Shown here piece by piece: positions 51,980 through 59,548 of a stretch of DNA of 64,000 nucleotides. The notes beneath the pieces were generated by a model, which saw only the letters and a program-made list of their open reading frames with translations, had not been told where the DNA came from and searched no databases. The translations under genes were made by a program, and so were the position numbers. Origin of the DNA: JASHVB01 sp963780805 (GTDB lineage: Bacteria > Pseudomonadota > Alphaproteobacteria > Acetobacterales > Acetobacteraceae); NCBI GenBank assembly GCA_963780805.1, contig CAWADP010000008.1, positions 372,001 to 436,000 on the forward strand. The letters are read 5' to 3'. Every line of letters begins with the position of its first letter. Within the stretch, counting starts at the first letter, position 1.

Positions 51980-52900
51980 CTACCGCGGCTCGAAGAATAC
52001 CTGCGCCGTCGCAAAGGAAATCCACACGCGGCGCTGCACGTCCAGCCAGTCGGCGCCGAGCAACGCATCGACGAACGGCACCACGCGCACCGGCGCTACC
52101 CACAGCAGCGGCTGCCGAATCGTCTCGTCACCGATTTGAAAGCTGGCGAAGCGGTGCTGGTGCATCTCCGGCGCCCGCGGACCGACGCCGCGCACTGCGG
52201 CGGCGGGATCGCCGGCCATCCCCTGCTCGGTCAGCCCAAGCCTGATCATGCCCGGCAGCACGATCATCGACGTCGAAGCACCCGTGTCCAACAAGGCGGC
52301 CAGCCGGGTGCCGTTCAGCGCAATGGGCAGCACCAGCGTGTGGGGCATCGGCGACGCGGCCGGCACCACTGCATACGGCGCTTTCCACGGCAGGAAGCGG
52401 CCTTCGCAGCCGCGGACATCGTACAGCGTCAGCCGGCGCGCCGTCATGTCGAGTTGCAGGTCGAACACCGACAGAAAATCGCGGCCAAGCAAGCCGTCCA
52501 CCGGCGCGCCACTCCACATGCCCGGCAGATCGCCCACCGTCAGGCTGGTGTCGTGCGTGATCGTATGACGCTGCAGCGGAACGCCGCCCAGGCTCAGCGA
52601 GCGCGGATCGGCGTTGGCGTGCGCTTCTACCCCGCCGACGCCGCGCATGGTGGTGCCGACCCATTGGTCCAGCCTCAGACCGAGCCGCTGCACCGCCACC
52701 GGAGTCACCAATGACCGCTCCGCTCCGGTATCCAGGATGAAGTTGGCCACGGTGCCGTTGACCGTCAGCGGCACAGTCATGCGGCCGTGCATCAGCGTGA
52801 ACGGCACACTCGTACGTTCAGTAATGTCGCAGGCGGCGCGCGCGGGGGCATGCCAGGCGGTGAGGCCAAGAAGGACAAACAGGAGAAGCCAACGCGTCAT
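51980..52900 (-). CDS. secreted retropepsin-like aspartic protease with two catalytic lobes
   Basis: The 306-aa product has a Sec signal peptide (MTRWLLLFVLLGLTAWHAPA, cleavage after ARA) and two retropepsin-type active-site motifs, ILDTGAERS with Asp57 and LLDTGASTS with Asp205, each followed by a hydrophobic glycine (GLLGRDFL, ALLGADWL). Viral retropepsins are single-lobe dimers; here the two lobes lie in one chain, as in pepsin-like or bacterial aspartyl proteases. It is likely periplasmic. Proteolytic activity is predicted by the motifs only. Confidence 0.85.
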   Translation of the reverse strand: MTRWLLLFVLLGLTAWHAPARAACDITERTSVPFTLMHGRMTVPLTVNGTVANFILDTGAERSLVTPVAVQRLGLRLDQWVGTTMRGVGGVEAHANADPRSLSLGGVPLQRHTITHDTSLTVGDLPGMWSGAPVDGLLGRDFLSVFDLQLDMTARRLTLYDVRGCEGRFLPWKAPYAVVPAASPMPHTLVLPIALNGTRLAALLDTGASTSMIVLPGMIRLGLTEQGMAGDPAAAVRGVGPRAPEMHQHRFASFQIGDETIRQPLLWVAPVRVVPFVDALLGADWLDVQRRVWISFATAQVFFEPR

Positions 52901-53045
52901 TGAGATCCCAATCGAGAAATTGCGAAGGCCAGGGGGAAGGCCAGGGGCGAAGGGCAGGGCTGAGGGGGATGGCCAAAGGGGATGGTCAGAGAGGCATGAA
53001 CGCTCAACGGGCAGGGGTTGCCAACGTTCCTGCCACAGTCAGGCG

Positions 53046-53417
53046 AGCGCCGGGCTGCCGGGTGCGATGGTGGCGACGGGGGCGCTATGCGCGTCGGCCT
53101 CGTTGCCCACCTTGTTCACCGCTGCCCTGTGGTATCGTTGCCTTGTGGTATCGGTTCCGTGCCATGCCGTGGCGCCACACGGTGCACACGGCGCAGGTCG
53201 GGCTGGTGCCAGTCACGGCGGGACTGATGGTCGGCGCCGCGGGGCTGCTCGCGCGCCCGACCTTCGCCACTCGGGCCACCGCTGCCCTGACCGCCGGGCA
53301 GGTCTGCTGTTCTTGTTCACGCAGCTTCATCCGCTGGTCGTGCCGGAGGCTGCCGCTGCGCTGGGCGCTTTGGGTGCGGTGCAGCAGGTCCTGTGCCGCA
53401 AGTCATTCTGCATGTAG
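53046..53417 (+). pseudogene. C-terminal remnant of a chromate transporter (ChrA), frameshifted
   Basis: Pieces in different frames combine to a ChrA-like C-terminal half: GLPGAMVATGALCASASLPT (first frame), WRHTVHTAQVGLVPVTAGLM...AAGLLARP (second) and LLFLFTQLHPLVVPEAAAAL (first frame again). The first frame shift coincides with a 16-bp tandem duplication (CCCTGTGGTATCGTTG at 53125 and CCTTGTGGTATCGGTT at 53141). The N-terminal half is missing. The gene is clearly broken. The remaining part of the 52901-53496 gap shows no gene. Confidence 0.6.
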
Positions 53418-53496
53418 ATGAGCGTATCGTTGCTGATATCACCTCCATTTCAGCGCCCTCCGGCAACTCGCGGCAATGGAGCCGCGTTGCTGCCCC

Positions 53497-53718
53497 ATGG
53501 CAACACTCAGCCAGCCCTCATCGCCGAAGCAGGTGCCCACCGATCACGGCATGCACGACGTGGACTATCTGCGCGCCCGCGCCAGCGACCTGCGCTCCGC
53601 CGCTGCAACCGCACGCGATCCGGAGGTCGCTCGCGCCTTGCAGGAGGTGGCGGGTGATTTCGACAACGAAGCGCAACGCGAGGAAGTGCGGCAGTCGGAC
53701 GGGACGGCCAACGAGTAG
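53497..53718 (+). CDS. small hypothetical protein (73 aa)
   Basis: A small acidic helical product whose C-terminal part (DYLRARASDLRSAAATARDP...VARALQEVAGDFDNEAQREE) resembles the small helical proteins common in alphaproteobacteria that start with LR.RA..LR..A and end with ..A.DFD.EA. The start is uncertain: ATG 53497, or ATG 53551 giving MHDVDYLRARA. No function is known. It sits between the chromate-transporter remnant and a repeat block. Confidence 0.55.
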   Translation: MATLSQPSSPKQVPTDHGMHDVDYLRARASDLRSAAATARDPEVARALQEVAGDFDNEAQREEVRQSDGTANE

Positions 53719-53756
53719 ACACCCCACGATCGCCGCGCTCCCGATTACGCGGTCCC

Positions 53757-54033
53757 GTGTCACTGCGAGTTGACCCTCGGCCGGGTGGCCGACCCGCAGG
53801 GAATGAAACGGCGATCCGAGGGGGAAAGGACATCCCCTTGTGGGCTTGGGCCGCGAAGCGGACCGAGGCCGGGAGGAGGGGGTTGCGTACCACCGCGGTC
53901 ATTGCGTGCATGCACCCCCCCTCCAAGGCGAGGGGAGTTTCTGTTTCTTGCCAGGAGTGGAGCGACCAAGCAACATCCTGCGCGATGGGCGGCAGGGGAT
54001 TGCTTCGGTCGCTCCCCTCCTCGCAATGACACG
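53757..54033. repeat. split copy of repeat family A with an insertion of about 220 bp
   Basis: The left edge GTGTCACTGCGAG (53757) and the right part GATTGCTTCGGTCGCTCCCC...TCCTCGCAATGACAC (53998-54033) belong to the same family. The central 220 bp contain a second inverted structure, CCGAGGGGGAAAGGACATCCCCTTG and CCCCCCCTCCAAGGCG-AGGGGAG. The gap 53719-54125 contains no gene. Confidence 0.5.
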
Positions 54034-54125
54034 GGGGCAGGAAAGCCGCCGCTTCCCTCGCTTGCGCTCCCCGTCCGCGTGCGACACAGAACACCCCCGC
54101 AATGCCCTACCGGGAGGATCGCCGC

Positions 54126-55127
54126 GTGCTCGCCAACATCCCACCCACCCAGACCGTCATCGAGATCAGGAACCCCGGCGGGCCGGAGGTGCTGGTCCCC
54201 GCGATCCGTCCGGTCCCGGAGCCGAAGCAAGGCGAGGTGTTGATCCGCATCGCCGCCGCCGGCGTAAACCGCGCGGACTGCCTGCAGCGCATGGGGCGCT
54301 ACCCGATGCCGCCCGGCGCGCCCGACATTCCCGGCCTCGAGTGTTCCGGCACCATCGTCAGGCGCGGTGACGGCGTGACCCAGTGGCAGGACGGCGACCA
54401 GGTCTGTGCGCTGATGATCGGCGACGGCTATGGCGAGTATGCCGCCGTGCCCGGGGTGCAGTGCCTTCCCATTCCGCACGGCGTCAGCCTGATCGACGCC
54501 GGCGGTCTGCCGGAGACCTTCTGCACCGTCTGGACCAACGTGTTCGACCGAATCCACCTCCGCGCCGGCGAGACCCTGCTGCAGCAGGGCGGCAGCAGCG
54601 GCATCGGCATGACCGCGATCCAGCTCGCCAAGGCGTTGGGCGCCAAGGTGATCACCACCGCCGGCTCGGACGAAAAATGTGCCGCGTGCCGCGACTACGG
54701 CGCCGATCTCGCGGTGAACTACAAGACCGAGGACTTTGTCGCCGCCGCGAAAGCCTTCACCAACGGCCGCGGTGTCGATGCGATCTTCGACATGGTCGGC
54801 GGCGACTACATCCCGCGCGAGATCGATCTGCTGGCGCATGAGGGCCGCCTCTGCTTCGTCGCGCTGATGCACGGCACCAAGATGGAGGCGGATTTCGGCG
54901 CGGTCCAGCGCAAGCACCTGACGATCACCGGCTCGACGTTGCGCTCGCGCAGCGTAGAGCAGAAGGCGGCGATCATCGCGACGGTGCGGGAGAAGGTATG
55001 GCCGCTATGGGAAGTGAGCAAGCTGCGCACCTTTACCTATCGGCAATTCCCTCTGAGGCAAGCCGCCGAGGCGCATCGCCTGATGGAATCGAGCCAGCAT
55101 ATCGGCAAGATCTTGCTCGTTCCTTAA
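54126..55127 (+). CDS. NAD(P)H:quinone oxidoreductase, zinc-less MDR family (PIG3-like)
   Basis: The 333-aa product is a medium-chain dehydrogenase/reductase without structural zinc: VLIRIAAAGVNRADCLQRMG, PDIPGLECSGTIV, YGEYAAVP, ETFCTVWTNVFDRIHL and the NADPH-binding LLQQGGSSGIGMTAIQLAKA. This is the quinone oxidoreductase/PIG3 group that reduces quinones with NADPH. GTG at 54126 is taken as start because GGGAGG lies 8 bases upstream; an earlier ATG at 54102 adds eight residues. Confidence 0.88.
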   Translation: MLANIPPTQTVIEIRNPGGPEVLVPAIRPVPEPKQGEVLIRIAAAGVNRADCLQRMGRYPMPPGAPDIPGLECSGTIVRRGDGVTQWQDGDQVCALMIGDGYGEYAAVPGVQCLPIPHGVSLIDAGGLPETFCTVWTNVFDRIHLRAGETLLQQGGSSGIGMTAIQLAKALGAKVITTAGSDEKCAACRDYGADLAVNYKTEDFVAAAKAFTNGRGVDAIFDMVGGDYIPREIDLLAHEGRLCFVALMHGTKMEADFGAVQRKHLTITGSTLRSRSVEQKAAIIATVREKVWPLWEVSKLRTFTYRQFPLRQAAEAHRLMESSQHIGKILLVP

Positions 55128-55252
55128 CAGGATCAATTGTTGCTGCATCGCAGCACGTTTTTTGCGAGACCCACCCTCGCGGGCGGCGCCAGATTGCCGT
55201 AGTGTAACCGTCCGTGGCGATCACGGGCATCATCGTGCGTTCCAGGCCGGGC

Positions 55253-55909
55253 ATGAACTTGATCCACACGCATTATCTGGTCGGCCTGCTGCACGCGTAT
55301 GGCTACGCGGGGCTGGCAGTTGGCGTTGGACTGGAGTGCGTTGGGCTGCCGGTGCCCGGCGAAGGTCTGTTGATCATGGCGGCCGTCTATGCCGGCAGTA
55401 CTCACGACCTGAATCCCTACCTGGTGGGGCTGTGGGCGGCCGTCGGTGCGATCCTGGGGCAGTTCGCGGGCTATGGCATCGGTCTGAGCGTGGGCTATCG
55501 GCTGCTGCGCCGCTACGGCCGTCATATCGGCCTGACATGGCGGCGGTTGGCCCTGGGCCGGCTGCTGTTCCGGCGCCATGGCGTGAAGGTAATCATCGTC
55601 GGGCGCTTTGTGATCCTGGTGCGGATGATCGCGGCGGTGCTGGCGGGGGCGAACCGCATGCCAGCGCGCAACTTCATCATCGCGAATGTGGTGGGCAGCG
55701 TCGCCTGGGCCGCCTTCTACAGCGTGGGCGCCAGCATGCTGGGCAAGCAGATGAAGCACGCTTCAGGGCCAATCGGCGTCACCGTGGGTGTGGTCGCGGT
55801 CGCGGTGTTCGTGCTGGGAAGCTGGATCGTGCACCGGCATGAGCGGCGGCTGACCGCAGCCTCGCAGGTGCAACTGCGGCGCCGGGCGATGGCAAGGGCA
55901 GCGGAATAG
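55253..55909 (+). CDS. DedA-family inner-membrane protein
   Basis: The 218-aa product has several hydrophobic helices and the DedA/SNARE-associated core: GLECVGLPVPGEGLLIMAAV (residues about 28-47, with the conserved E..G.PVPGE pattern), GQFAGYGIGLSVGYRLLRRYG (the GxxxGYxxGxxxG motif) and FRRHGVKVIIVGRFVILVRM. DedA proteins support lipid scrambling or undecaprenyl-phosphate recycling. The start MNLIHTHY is at 55253; a GTG at 55214 is possible. The neighbour genes give no functional hint. Confidence 0.87.
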   Translation: MNLIHTHYLVGLLHAYGYAGLAVGVGLECVGLPVPGEGLLIMAAVYAGSTHDLNPYLVGLWAAVGAILGQFAGYGIGLSVGYRLLRRYGRHIGLTWRRLALGRLLFRRHGVKVIIVGRFVILVRMIAAVLAGANRMPARNFIIANVVGSVAWAAFYSVGASMLGKQMKHASGPIGVTVGVVAVAVFVLGSWIVHRHERRLTAASQVQLRRRAMARAAE

Positions 55910-56275
55910 ACCGGCAGGCACCGGCTTGGCCGGTACCGAATTCCAGCCATGGATCTGTGGCAATGCGTCCCTATCGGGCCAGCAGTTTCTGGGCAACGGC
56001 ATCCTCGACCGCGACCCAGTTACGGCCCAACAAACGGTGCAAGCGCCGTGTGCACAGGGCAATCGGGTGGACCGCGGCCTGGAGGACACCGCGTCCTTTA
56101 ACCTACCGGCGGTGTCATCTCCTTCACCGCATTTTCGCAGTAAGCCGTGGCGTGCGCAGGCTTCGGGGATTGCCGGGCAAATGCGGCGATGCCCACAATA
56201 CCCCTGTGCAGCATGGCCCCGCATACTGCTAATCTGCCGGGCCGGGATGGCCTATCTGAACAGGAGACGCACGTC

Positions 56276-57122
56276 ATGACCAACTACGTGGGCCGCCGTG
56301 CCGTGGCCGGCGCGGCTGCCCTGTTGCCCGCCGCGGCGCTTGTCAGCAGTGCCCACGCGCAGACCGGCAGTGAGATCACCTTCGACCGCATCCGCCGCAC
56401 CAAGCTGCTGCGCGTTGCCGGCCTGCCGGGTGCCCTGCCGTATTTCGACAAGGACATCGTCAGCGGCAAATACAGCGGTGCCTGCGTGGACATGGCAAAC
56501 GACATTGCCAAGGTGTTTGGCGCGCAGGTCACCTATCTCGAATTCCACCTACGGCAACTCGGTGCTCGACCTGCAGTCGAACAAGATCGATCTCGCCTTC
56601 GCGCTGAATCCCACGCCGCAGCGAGCGCTGTCGATCGGCTTCGCCCATGCGGTGATCATCCATCCCTTCGGCTGCCTGGCGAAGCATGGGCTGAATCCGA
56701 CGAAATGGGACGACCTGAACAAGCCGGATATCCGGATCTGCTTCGACATCGGCTCACTGCACGAAACCGCGGCGCGGCGTTATTGCCCGAAGGCGCAGCT
56801 CACCGGTTATCAGACGACCGACCAGTGCCTGCTGGCGCTGCAATCCGGCCATCAGGACGTGGAGATCCTGGCCGCATTGCTCGGGCTGGCGGCGGTCGGG
56901 AAGAACCCCTCGCTTGGCCCGTATCACCTGCTGACCGATCCGACGGTGGCGCTGCCAAGCTGTCTCGGCATCCAATGGGAGCCCGATTCGCGCTTCGAGG
57001 TCGTCCTGAACGCATGGATCGACTTCAACCGCGGCACCGGGCAGATCCGCGAATGGCTGTTGGACGGCCTGTCGAAGTTCGGCGTCAAACGCGATCAGGT
57101 GCCGCAGGAACTCAGCTTCTGA
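56276..57122 (+). pseudogene. polar amino-acid ABC binding protein (SBP family 3), single-base frameshift
   Basis: The start at 56276 follows CAGGAGA and gives an RR-containing signal peptide (MTNYVGRRAVAGAAALLPAA). The domain begins FDRIRRTKLLRVAGLPGALP and includes GACVDMANDIAKVFG. At about 56543 one T too many (GAATTCC) breaks the frame in YLES; removing it gives STYGNSVLDLQSNKIDLAFA and a normal C-terminus LDGLSKFGVKRDQVPQELSF (about 281 aa). It is followed after 150 bp by the cognate permease gene, but no ATPase follows. Either inactivated or a sequencing error. Confidence 0.82.
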
Positions 57123-57151
57123 TTGTGGCCGGCGGTCGGCAATGGCGGCTC

Positions 57152-57225
57152 CGTAGGGTGGAAAAGCGCAGCGCATTCCGCCGTGGCGCGCAGCGGAATG
57201 CGCTTGGCTTTTCCGCCCAACGGAG
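57152..57225. repeat. palindromic repeat family D
   Basis: CGTAGGGTGGAAAAGCGCAG...CGCATTCCGCCG and the inverse CGGAATGCGCTTGGCTTTTC...CCGCCCAACG. It lies between the binding protein and its permease, in the same family as 30552. Confidence 0.7.
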
Positions 57226-57273
57226 CCGGCGGTGCCGGGCAAGTCACCGACCGCCTGCCGCCTGCCGCTGACC

Positions 57274-57939
57274 ATGCATTACCAATGGGACTTCGCTTCC
57301 CTCCTCCGCTACGTGCCCCTGTTCTGGAGCGGCGTGCTGGTCACGTTGTTCTACACCTTCTCCAGTATCCTGCTGGGCCTGGTGGTCGGGCTGCTGGTGG
57401 GGATGGGGCGGCTGTCGCGCTCCCGGCTGCTGAACCTGCCGCTGATCGCCTATATCGAGGCGTTCCGCTGCACGCCCCTGCTGGTGCAGATCGTCTGGTT
57501 CTACTATGCGCTGCCGGTCTTGCTCGGGATTCAAATTCCCGCCACGGCCGCTGCCATCATGACCCTGTCGGCCTACACCGGTGCGTTCTATGCCGAGATC
57601 TTCCGCGGCGGCATCATCTCGATCGAGCAAGGACAGTGGGATGCGGCACGCGCCCTCGGGCTGCGGCCATGGCACATGATGCGCAAGGTCATCCTGCCGC
57701 AGGCGATCCGGCGGATGATCCCGCCCTTCGTCAACCAGTCGATCACCCAGTTGAAGAACACGTCGCTGGTTTCCACCATCGCCGTGCCTGACCTGCTGTA
57801 CAACGGCACGCTGATCACCGCGGACACCTACCGGCCACTGGAAGTCTATACGGTGGTCGCACTGGTCTATTTCGCGATGCTGTTTCCCAGCACGCTGCTG
57901 GCGCAAGCGTATGAACGGTCGCTGGCCAGGGGGCGGTGA
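57274..57939 (+). CDS. polar amino-acid ABC transporter permease
   Basis: The 221-aa product (from ATG 57274, MHYQWDFASLLRYVPLFWSG) is an integral membrane protein of the HisMQ/GlnP type with about five helices. The EAA loop is clear: EQGQWDAARALGLRPWHMMR followed by KVILPQAIRRMIPPFVNQS, which contacts the ATPase. LIAYIEAFRCTPLLVQIVWF precedes it. It pairs with the frameshifted binding protein upstream. No second permease or ATP-binding gene is adjacent, so the transporter is incomplete at this locus or shares an ATPase from elsewhere. Confidence 0.9.
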   Translation: MHYQWDFASLLRYVPLFWSGVLVTLFYTFSSILLGLVVGLLVGMGRLSRSRLLNLPLIAYIEAFRCTPLLVQIVWFYYALPVLLGIQIPATAAAIMTLSAYTGAFYAEIFRGGIISIEQGQWDAARALGLRPWHMMRKVILPQAIRRMIPPFVNQSITQLKNTSLVSTIAVPDLLYNGTLITADTYRPLEVYTVVALVYFAMLFPSTLLAQAYERSLARGR

Positions 57940-58086
57940 CGGTCAGATCGCACGGCCAATGTGTGCCGCCGCGGCTTTGAGGCCAGCCCCTTTGTCGCAC
58001 TCCCGTTGGGTCCGTCTCGGGAATGAATACCCCGGGGAGGACCTGGGTAAAGTTGGCTATTTCCACGTTAGCGGCAGTTGCGTTGC

Positions 58087-58845
58087 TCAGGGATACGCCG
58101 CGGCCTTAGCGTCGCGCTCGGCCGTCTGGACCTCGCACTCTTCTGCCGCGCGCTCCGCCCGCTGCGCCTGATCCGACATGAGTGGCTTCGCCGGAGAGAA
58201 CAGCCCTTCAACAAGTTTCAACACCGCCTTGGCGCCGACGGGCAGGTCGCGTCCCAGAATCGTGGCCGCCTTGTCGAGCGTCTTCTCGCCCGGTTTGGAC
58301 TGTTCTCTGGTTTCCGCGTTCAACAGGCCAGGCCGCGTCGCCGCTGGCTCGCCCGTCTGGCGGGTCCGGCGTGCGCACCGGCGTTTCGGTTGCGAACATC
58401 CGGCTCTTTTCCGTTTGGGGGCCTCCTTCGCGAGGCGTGCGGCCTCGTCCCCGGCGATGCCCGCGGCGGCAAGCCGCTTCAGCCGCAGCGTGGGTGGTGA
58501 CTGCCACCAATGAACTTCAGTTCGTCCAGATCAGCCCTGATTTGCTGCACGGGTACGTTATCCGACGTTGTCGATCCCGACGCCAACTCGAAGCTCACGA
58601 TCCCGTAGCCGTCGTCGACCACGACGTAGGGTTCTCCCGAGGCTGTTGTTCCGGGAGTCCGGCTTGTATTGGTATTGAAAAGCTGTGTCTGGATGTTTAC
58701 CTCCATACCATGTAGCAGCTTGGACAGCCCCGCATCCGGATTGAATGTATTGATTAGCTGCAGACCAGGTTGTCCATTGCTCTGAGTGCCAAACGCCCCA
58801 CTGACTGTCTGACCCGAGGCGGCAGGCGTGGCGTCAACCCGAACT
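58087..58845 (-). other. possible coding remnants on the minus strand
   Basis: Two adjacent open frames on the minus strand look protein-like but lack good starts. From about 58845 to 58479 the frame reads AASGQTVSGAFGTQSNGQPG, NTFNPDAGLSKLLHGMEVN and EPYVVVDDGYGIVSFELASG. From about 58480 to 58087 it reads RLAAAGIAGDEAARLAKEAP and EKTLDKAATILGRDLPVGAK...LKLVEGLFSPAKPLM. They overlap at their ends but not in frame. I recognise no family. The flanks 57940-58086 and 58846-59200 show no gene. Confidence 0.35.
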
Positions 58846-59206
58846 ATTCACCGAACCCGATTTTTCACGCGCAGCTTAGGCAGCTTCAGGATGCACTGCG
58901 CCTCGCCGGTAAGCGGGACGCGGCACTCTGTTATTTGTTGCTCGCCGCAATTATCCGGTTCAAATGGGATTTTGGTTCGGAATGCGCTTTTCCGGCAAGG
59001 GATGGCCTACGTATCACCGGTTTGGGTATCTGTATCCTCGGGGGAGTGGGCTTTTCGCAGCAACCCTGCTCGTGGAAAGCCGATCGTGATTGATAACAAT
59101 CCGTGAGTTTGAGATCATTTAGGCTCTGTGGACAAGCCCGCGACGACGAAATCACCAGCGCGATACTTGTCCCTATTTTCACGACCTGAAGAGGGGCGTG
59201 CAGTAG

Positions 59207-59417
59207 AAGGTTTTTGAAACACAGATTTCACAGATTTCACAGATTTAGGCACTCATAAGTTAGCATCATCTATGATCCTCATAATATGTTCCGGTCGCAT
59301 TAATGGCCCATAGAGTTACTTGGCTTGCCGCAGCTGTACCATACCGCCTCTATACGAGAGAGACTTCTGTGCCTTAATCCGTGAAATTCGTGAAATCTGT
59401 GTTTCAAAAATCTTCTT
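59207..59417. repeat. inverted pair of CACAGATTTCACAGATT repeats
   Basis: Left arm TTTTTGAAACACAGATTTCA...CAGATTTCACAGATTT at 59207-59247; right arm CGTGAAATTCGTGAAATCTG...GTTTCAAAAATCTT at 59375-59417 is its inverse. The arms match for about 20 bases around ACACAGATTTCAC and the flanking TTTTGAAAC. The AT-rich 130-bp core contains nothing recognised. Confidence 0.65.
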
Positions 59418-59548
59418 GACTTCCGGGGTATCAGGTTTGTCCACGGGGCCTACTCAAGTATATTGGTGCCGTCTTTTGACCCCCCCTGTGCTTGCTCCGC
59501 TTCGCGGCCCGCCCCGACTACGGGAGGGCCAAATTTCTTCACTTCGTC

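Noticed and set aside
53757..54033. CRISPR-like array at the repeat-rich block
   Set aside because: The repeats are inverted, unequal and not separated by spacers of even length; no cas gene is nearby.
55910..56275. Small minus-strand frame ending LLGRNWVAVEDAVAQKLLAR
   Set aside because: It is only about 37 codons between stops with no start or ribosome-binding site; it could be a gene tail but is not supportable.
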